This document shows positions 4,893-7,229 of a DNA stretch of 7,229 bases, in pieces. Under the pieces are notes generated by a model. It saw only the letters and a list, made by a program, of their open reading frames with translations. It was not told where the DNA came from and made no database searches. How positions within the stretch are numbered: the stretch's first letter is position 1; each line of letters begins with the position of its first letter. A program made the translations under genes and the position numbers. This DNA comes from Actinomycetota bacterium (GTDB taxonomy: Bacteria > Actinomycetota > Actinomycetes > S36-B12 > UBA5976), in NCBI GenBank assembly GCA_009702945.1, contig WLGZ01000044.1, forward strand, positions 1 to 7,229. Direction: 5' to 3'.

Positions 4893-5942
4893 TTACAGTT
4901 CCAGTAATTCATAGGGCAAATTCGTTAGGTTTAAGTAACCCTCTGAATTAACAACAATCGTGTCCTCGACTCTGACGCCACCCTTATCCTTCAAGTAAGC
5001 GCCAGGTTCAATAGTTATGACTGTGTTAGGTGCAATCTTAGCGGCTTCGACGCGTCCGAAAAACGGATCCTCGTGTATCGCAAGTCCAACTCCGTGCCCT
5101 AGACCATGTGTGAAGTGCTCGCGATATCCGCTATCAGTCAGCGATTGATTTACTGCCTTTTCTACTTCAGTAAATTGAATGCCTGATTGGATTGTGTTTC
5201 TGCCAGCTTCCTGCGCTGAAGTTACAGCAGAATGCAATTCTGCTTGCCAATCTGACGGCTTTCCTACTACTGCAGTTCGAGTGCAATCAGCATGGTAACC
5301 ATCCACTTTCGCTCCAAAATCAATCTTGAGGAAATCACCTGACTGGAGTTCTCGGTCAGTTGGCTCGTGGTGCGGAATGGCACTGTTTGGTCCGGATGCC
5401 ACTATGGAAGCAAAAGCAATATCGTCAGCGCCGTATTCCCGCATTCGATGTTCAAGAGCATTCCTGATGAATTTTTCAGTTTGCCCAACTCGCACCGATT
5501 CAATTACATCCTGATAGGCCTTTGTGGAAATCTCACATGCTTGCATGATTAGTTCGATTTCACTGTCATCCTTAACAACTCGTAGCGCCTCTATGACTCC
5601 AACTGAACTCGAAAATTGGTGCTCAAAGGATGTAACAAGCTTTTGGTAGACATCAATTGAAAGGTTGGCGCCTTCGACAAGTACTTCAGATTTTTGAAGT
5701 TTGCTAAGTAGCAATTCTGGAAAATTTCGTCCAATCACAGCAGGTAACTCTGGTACTTGAGTTGCTGCCTGAATTTCATATCTTGAATCAGTAGCCAGGA
5801 TCGCGTTTGAATCACTTACTAGCAGTGCTGCATTCGAACCAGTAAACCCAGTCAAGTAACGAATGTTAATCAAATCCGTTACATAGAAATACTGACCCGG
5901 CTTGATCTGAAGCTGTAGCCGGTTTATCCGCTCTAGTGTCAC
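4893..5942 (-). CDS. pepQ: M24B metallopeptidase, Xaa-Pro aminopeptidase / dipeptidase
   Basis: This cytoplasmic two-metal peptidase is expected to cleave Xaa-Pro bonds. The 349-residue protein has a creatinase-type N-terminal domain (about 1-122, with VTDLINIRYLTGFTGSNAAL at 21-40) and a pita-bread catalytic domain (about 125-349). All five metal ligands are visible: D208 and D219 in the IDFG...DCTRT segment, H283 in HGLGHGVG, E312 in ITIEPGAY and E326 in GVRVEDT. The additional H191/H192 (IPHHEP) is also typical. GTG at 5942 overlaps the aroQ stop by 4 bp (GTGA), supporting this start and coupling. pepQ directly before efp is a conserved order in many bacteria. Whether the enzyme is an aminopeptidase or a prolidase cannot be settled from sequence; the symbol follows actinobacterial usage. 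Confidence 0.93.
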   Translation of the reverse strand: MTLERINRLQLQIKPGQYFYVTDLINIRYLTGFTGSNAALLVSDSNAILATDSRYEIQAATQVPELPAVIGRNFPELLLSKLQKSEVLVEGANLSIDVYQKLVTSFEHQFSSSVGVIEALRVVKDDSEIELIMQACEISTKAYQDVIESVRVGQTEKFIRNALEHRMREYGADDIAFASIVASGPNSAIPHHEPTDRELQSGDFLKIDFGAKVDGYHADCTRTAVVGKPSDWQAELHSAVTSAQEAGRNTIQSGIQFTEVEKAVNQSLTDSGYREHFTHGLGHGVGLAIHEDPFFGRVEAAKIAPNTVITIEPGAYLKDKGGVRVEDTIVVNSEGYLNLTNLPYELLEL

Positions 5943-6367
5943 AGCTTTGCTAAAGCATTTAAGGCAAGCACATATGACTGCGCCCCAAAGCCACTAATCG
6001 TTCCTTTGGAGATTCCTGAAATCAATGAAGTGTGTCTGAATTCTTCCCGAGCTATCGGATTACTTAAGTGCACCTCAATCAGAGGCGCAGTAAGCATGGC
6101 TGCAGCGTCACGAATGGCGACTGAGTAATGAGTAAAAGCCGCAGGATTCATAATCACTGCAACATCTGATTTTGCTGCTTCGTGCAGCCAACCAATCAAA
6201 GTTGCTTCGTCATTGGTTTGTCGAAAATCAACATCAAAACCCAAATTTGCTGCAGTCTCCTTGCAGAGAGTTTCAATTCCAGCCAGCGTTAACGTGCCAT
6301 ACAACTCAGGTTCGCGAGTTCCTAGTTGATCGAGATTTGGACCGTTGAGGATCATTACATTACGCAT
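5939..6367 (-). CDS. aroQ: Type II 3-dehydroquinate dehydratase
   Basis: The enzyme dehydrates 3-dehydroquinate to 3-dehydroshikimate, the step after AroB, and forms a dodecamer in the cytoplasm. At 142 residues from this start the length is normal. Hallmarks are MILNGPNLDQLGTREPELYG (5-24) with catalytic R18 and Y23, NPAAFTH (74-80) with N74 and H80, EVHLSN (98-103) with H100, and REEFRHTS with R111. The motif usually read SNHEG is TNDEA here, a variant I believe occurs in other actinobacterial copies. The start is chosen at ATG 6367 (MRNVMILNGP); GTG 6376 would add three residues and ATG 6355 would begin directly at MILNGP. The chosen start overlaps the aroB end by 8 bp, and the stop overlaps pepQ by 4 bp. 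Confidence 0.95.
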   Translation of the reverse strand: MRNVMILNGPNLDQLGTREPELYGTLTLAGIETLCKETAANLGFDVDFRQTNDEATLIGWLHEAAKSDVAVIMNPAAFTHYSVAIRDAAAMLTAPLIEVHLSNPIAREEFRHTSLISGISKGTISGFGAQSYVLALNALAKL

Positions 6368-7229
6368 GCTCTTCACCCTGCCCTAGTTTTCCGTGCGCTG
6401 CAATCAGCAACGCCGCATCTGGGGCTTCCAGAATTGCTGGTTTTCCAACCTGTTCTAAAACGATAAACCTAAGTTTTGAGCCACGACTCTTTTTATCAAT
6501 TCGCATTGCATCATGAAGCTGATCAAACGTCGCTCTGCTGTAGGTAACAGGCAGGCCAACTCCGCTCAAGATACCTTTGTGACGATTAACAGTGTCTTCA
6601 TCAAGTCGTCCTGCTAACTGCGATAGATGGGCAACAAACATCATTCCTACACTCACTGCATTGCCATGACGCCAGGTGTAGTTCTCAATGCGTTCAACTG
6701 CGTGCCCGAAAGTATGTCCGTAGTTCAAGATTTCTCGACCCGTGGAAGTTCCGAGAGTTTCCCGTAAGTCGCCGCCAACTACATCTGCCTTAACTTGAAT
6801 TGCTCGCGCAATAACTTCAGGGGCATGAACCCAGCCTGGACTTTGAGCGCCCAACATATCGGATTCGATCAAGTTCAAAATAGTTTCATCGCGGATGAAG
6901 CCACACTTAATTACTTCTGCAAGTCCCCCGATGTAATCATCATGAGATTGTGAATCCAGAAAGTTCATGTCACAGATCACTGCAGCGGGCGAATAGATAG
7001 CACCGACTAGATTCTTGCCTTCACTGGTGTTTATTCCGGTCTTTCCACCAACTGCGGCGTCCACCATGGCTAACAAAGTTGTCGGCACGTGTACGACTCG
7101 GATTCCTCTGAGCCAAGTTGCTGCCACAAAACCCGCTAGGTCAGTTGTTGCGCCGCCGCCCAGCGAAATGATCACGTCATTGCGAGTGAATCCAGCTTTA
7201 CCAAGCGCCATCCAGCAAAATTCCAATAC
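6360..7229 (-). CDS. aroB: 3-dehydroquinate synthase (N-terminus cut by window edge)
   Basis: AroB converts DAHP to 3-dehydroquinate using NAD and a divalent metal, the second step of the shikimate pathway. The frame is open to the window edge; 289 residues are visible and about 70-75 N-terminal residues should lie beyond it. Seen in order (visible numbering): SLGGGATTDLAGFVAA (22-37) for NAD binding, VPTTLLAMVDAAVGGKTGIN (48-67), GKNLVGA, metal ligand E105 in GLAEVIKCG, H172 in NYGHTFGHA and H188 in WRHGNAVSVGM, then the basic DKKSRGSKLRF segment (245-255). The TTG codon at 7226 is internal and should not be taken as a start. The stop lies inside the aroQ start region, and aroB followed by aroQ is a standard actinobacterial order, often with aroK and aroC further upstream. 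Confidence 0.97.
   Translation of the reverse strand, partial: VLEFCWMALGKAGFTRNDVIISLGGGATTDLAGFVAATWLRGIRVVHVPTTLLAMVDAAVGGKTGINTSEGKNLVGAIYSPAAVICDMNFLDSQSHDDYIGGLAEVIKCGFIRDETILNLIESDMLGAQSPGWVHAPEVIARAIQVKADVVGGDLRETLGTSTGREILNYGHTFGHAVERIENYTWRHGNAVSVGMMFVAHLSQLAGRLDEDTVNRHKGILSGVGLPVTYSRATFDQLHDAMRIDKKSRGSKLRFIVLEQVGKPAILEAPDAALLIAAHGKLGQGEEHA

Noticed and set aside
4886..4895. Perfect 10-bp palindrome TAAGTACTTA between pepQ and efp
   Set aside because: Several 10-bp palindromes are expected by chance in 7 kb. This one overlaps the pepQ stop and has no T tract or extended arms.
6368..6376. Upstream GTG start for aroQ (three more residues)
   Set aside because: It cannot be excluded because GGGCAGG lies just upstream, but ATG at 6367 gives the usual family N-terminus and a shorter overlap with aroB.

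Overview
The window is a gene-dense actinobacterial chromosome segment with twelve protein genes, all on the minus strand, and one tRNA gene on the plus strand. No stretch longer than about 65 bases lacks a gene, and the twelve reading frames show no frameshift. The two end genes are cut by the window edges: a MerR-type regulator on the left and aroB on the right. Base composition looks like roughly 45-50% GC from sampled lines, low for an actinobacterium. Both gene clusters are typical of Actinobacteria: aroB-aroQ-pepQ-efp-nusB, and pgsA-DUF881-sbp-DUF881-gcvH-garA-merR, the order I recall for Rv1822-Rv1828 of Mycobacterium tuberculosis. Low GC plus very tight packing suggests a streamlined lineage, for example aquatic acI/Nanopelagicales-like or Luna-type actinobacteria. 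That placement is inference.

Right half (7229 down to 3913), read leftward: aroB (3-dehydroquinate synthase, N-terminus outside the window) and aroQ (type II 3-dehydroquinase), consecutive shikimate-pathway steps; then an M24 Xaa-Pro aminopeptidase, elongation factor P and NusB. The genes overlap, abut or are 20 bp apart, so one transcript is likely. The last three genes link protein turnover, relief of proline stalling and rRNA antitermination.

Middle (3764-3912): a tRNA gene with anticodon CAA (leucine, UUG codon) on the opposite strand, tail-to-tail with nusB and head-to-head with pgsA. It folds as a short-variable-loop (class I) tRNA, although bacterial leucine tRNAs normally have a long variable arm. 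It sits exactly at the join between the two gene clusters.

Left half (3763 down to 1), read leftward: a CDP-alcohol phosphatidyltransferase for anionic phospholipids; three membrane proteins of poorly understood function (DUF881, Sbp/DUF1290, DUF881); the lipoyl carrier GcvH; the FHA protein GarA/OdhI, a regulator of 2-oxoglutarate metabolism; and an FtsR-like MerR regulator. The first five genes overlap or nearly abut. The starts of pgsA and gcvH lack Shine-Dalgarno sequences and carry the same -10-like hexamer pattern six bases before ATG, which suggests leaderless transcripts.

Most of the window is conserved housekeeping sequence. The items that deserve a second look are the atypical leucine-anticodon tRNA, the shared leaderless-promoter pattern, the uncharacterised DUF881-Sbp-DUF881 membrane module, and a GarA N-terminal tail lacking the usual paired-threonine phosphorylation motif. 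I saw no mobile element, CRISPR array, defence system or other accessory system.
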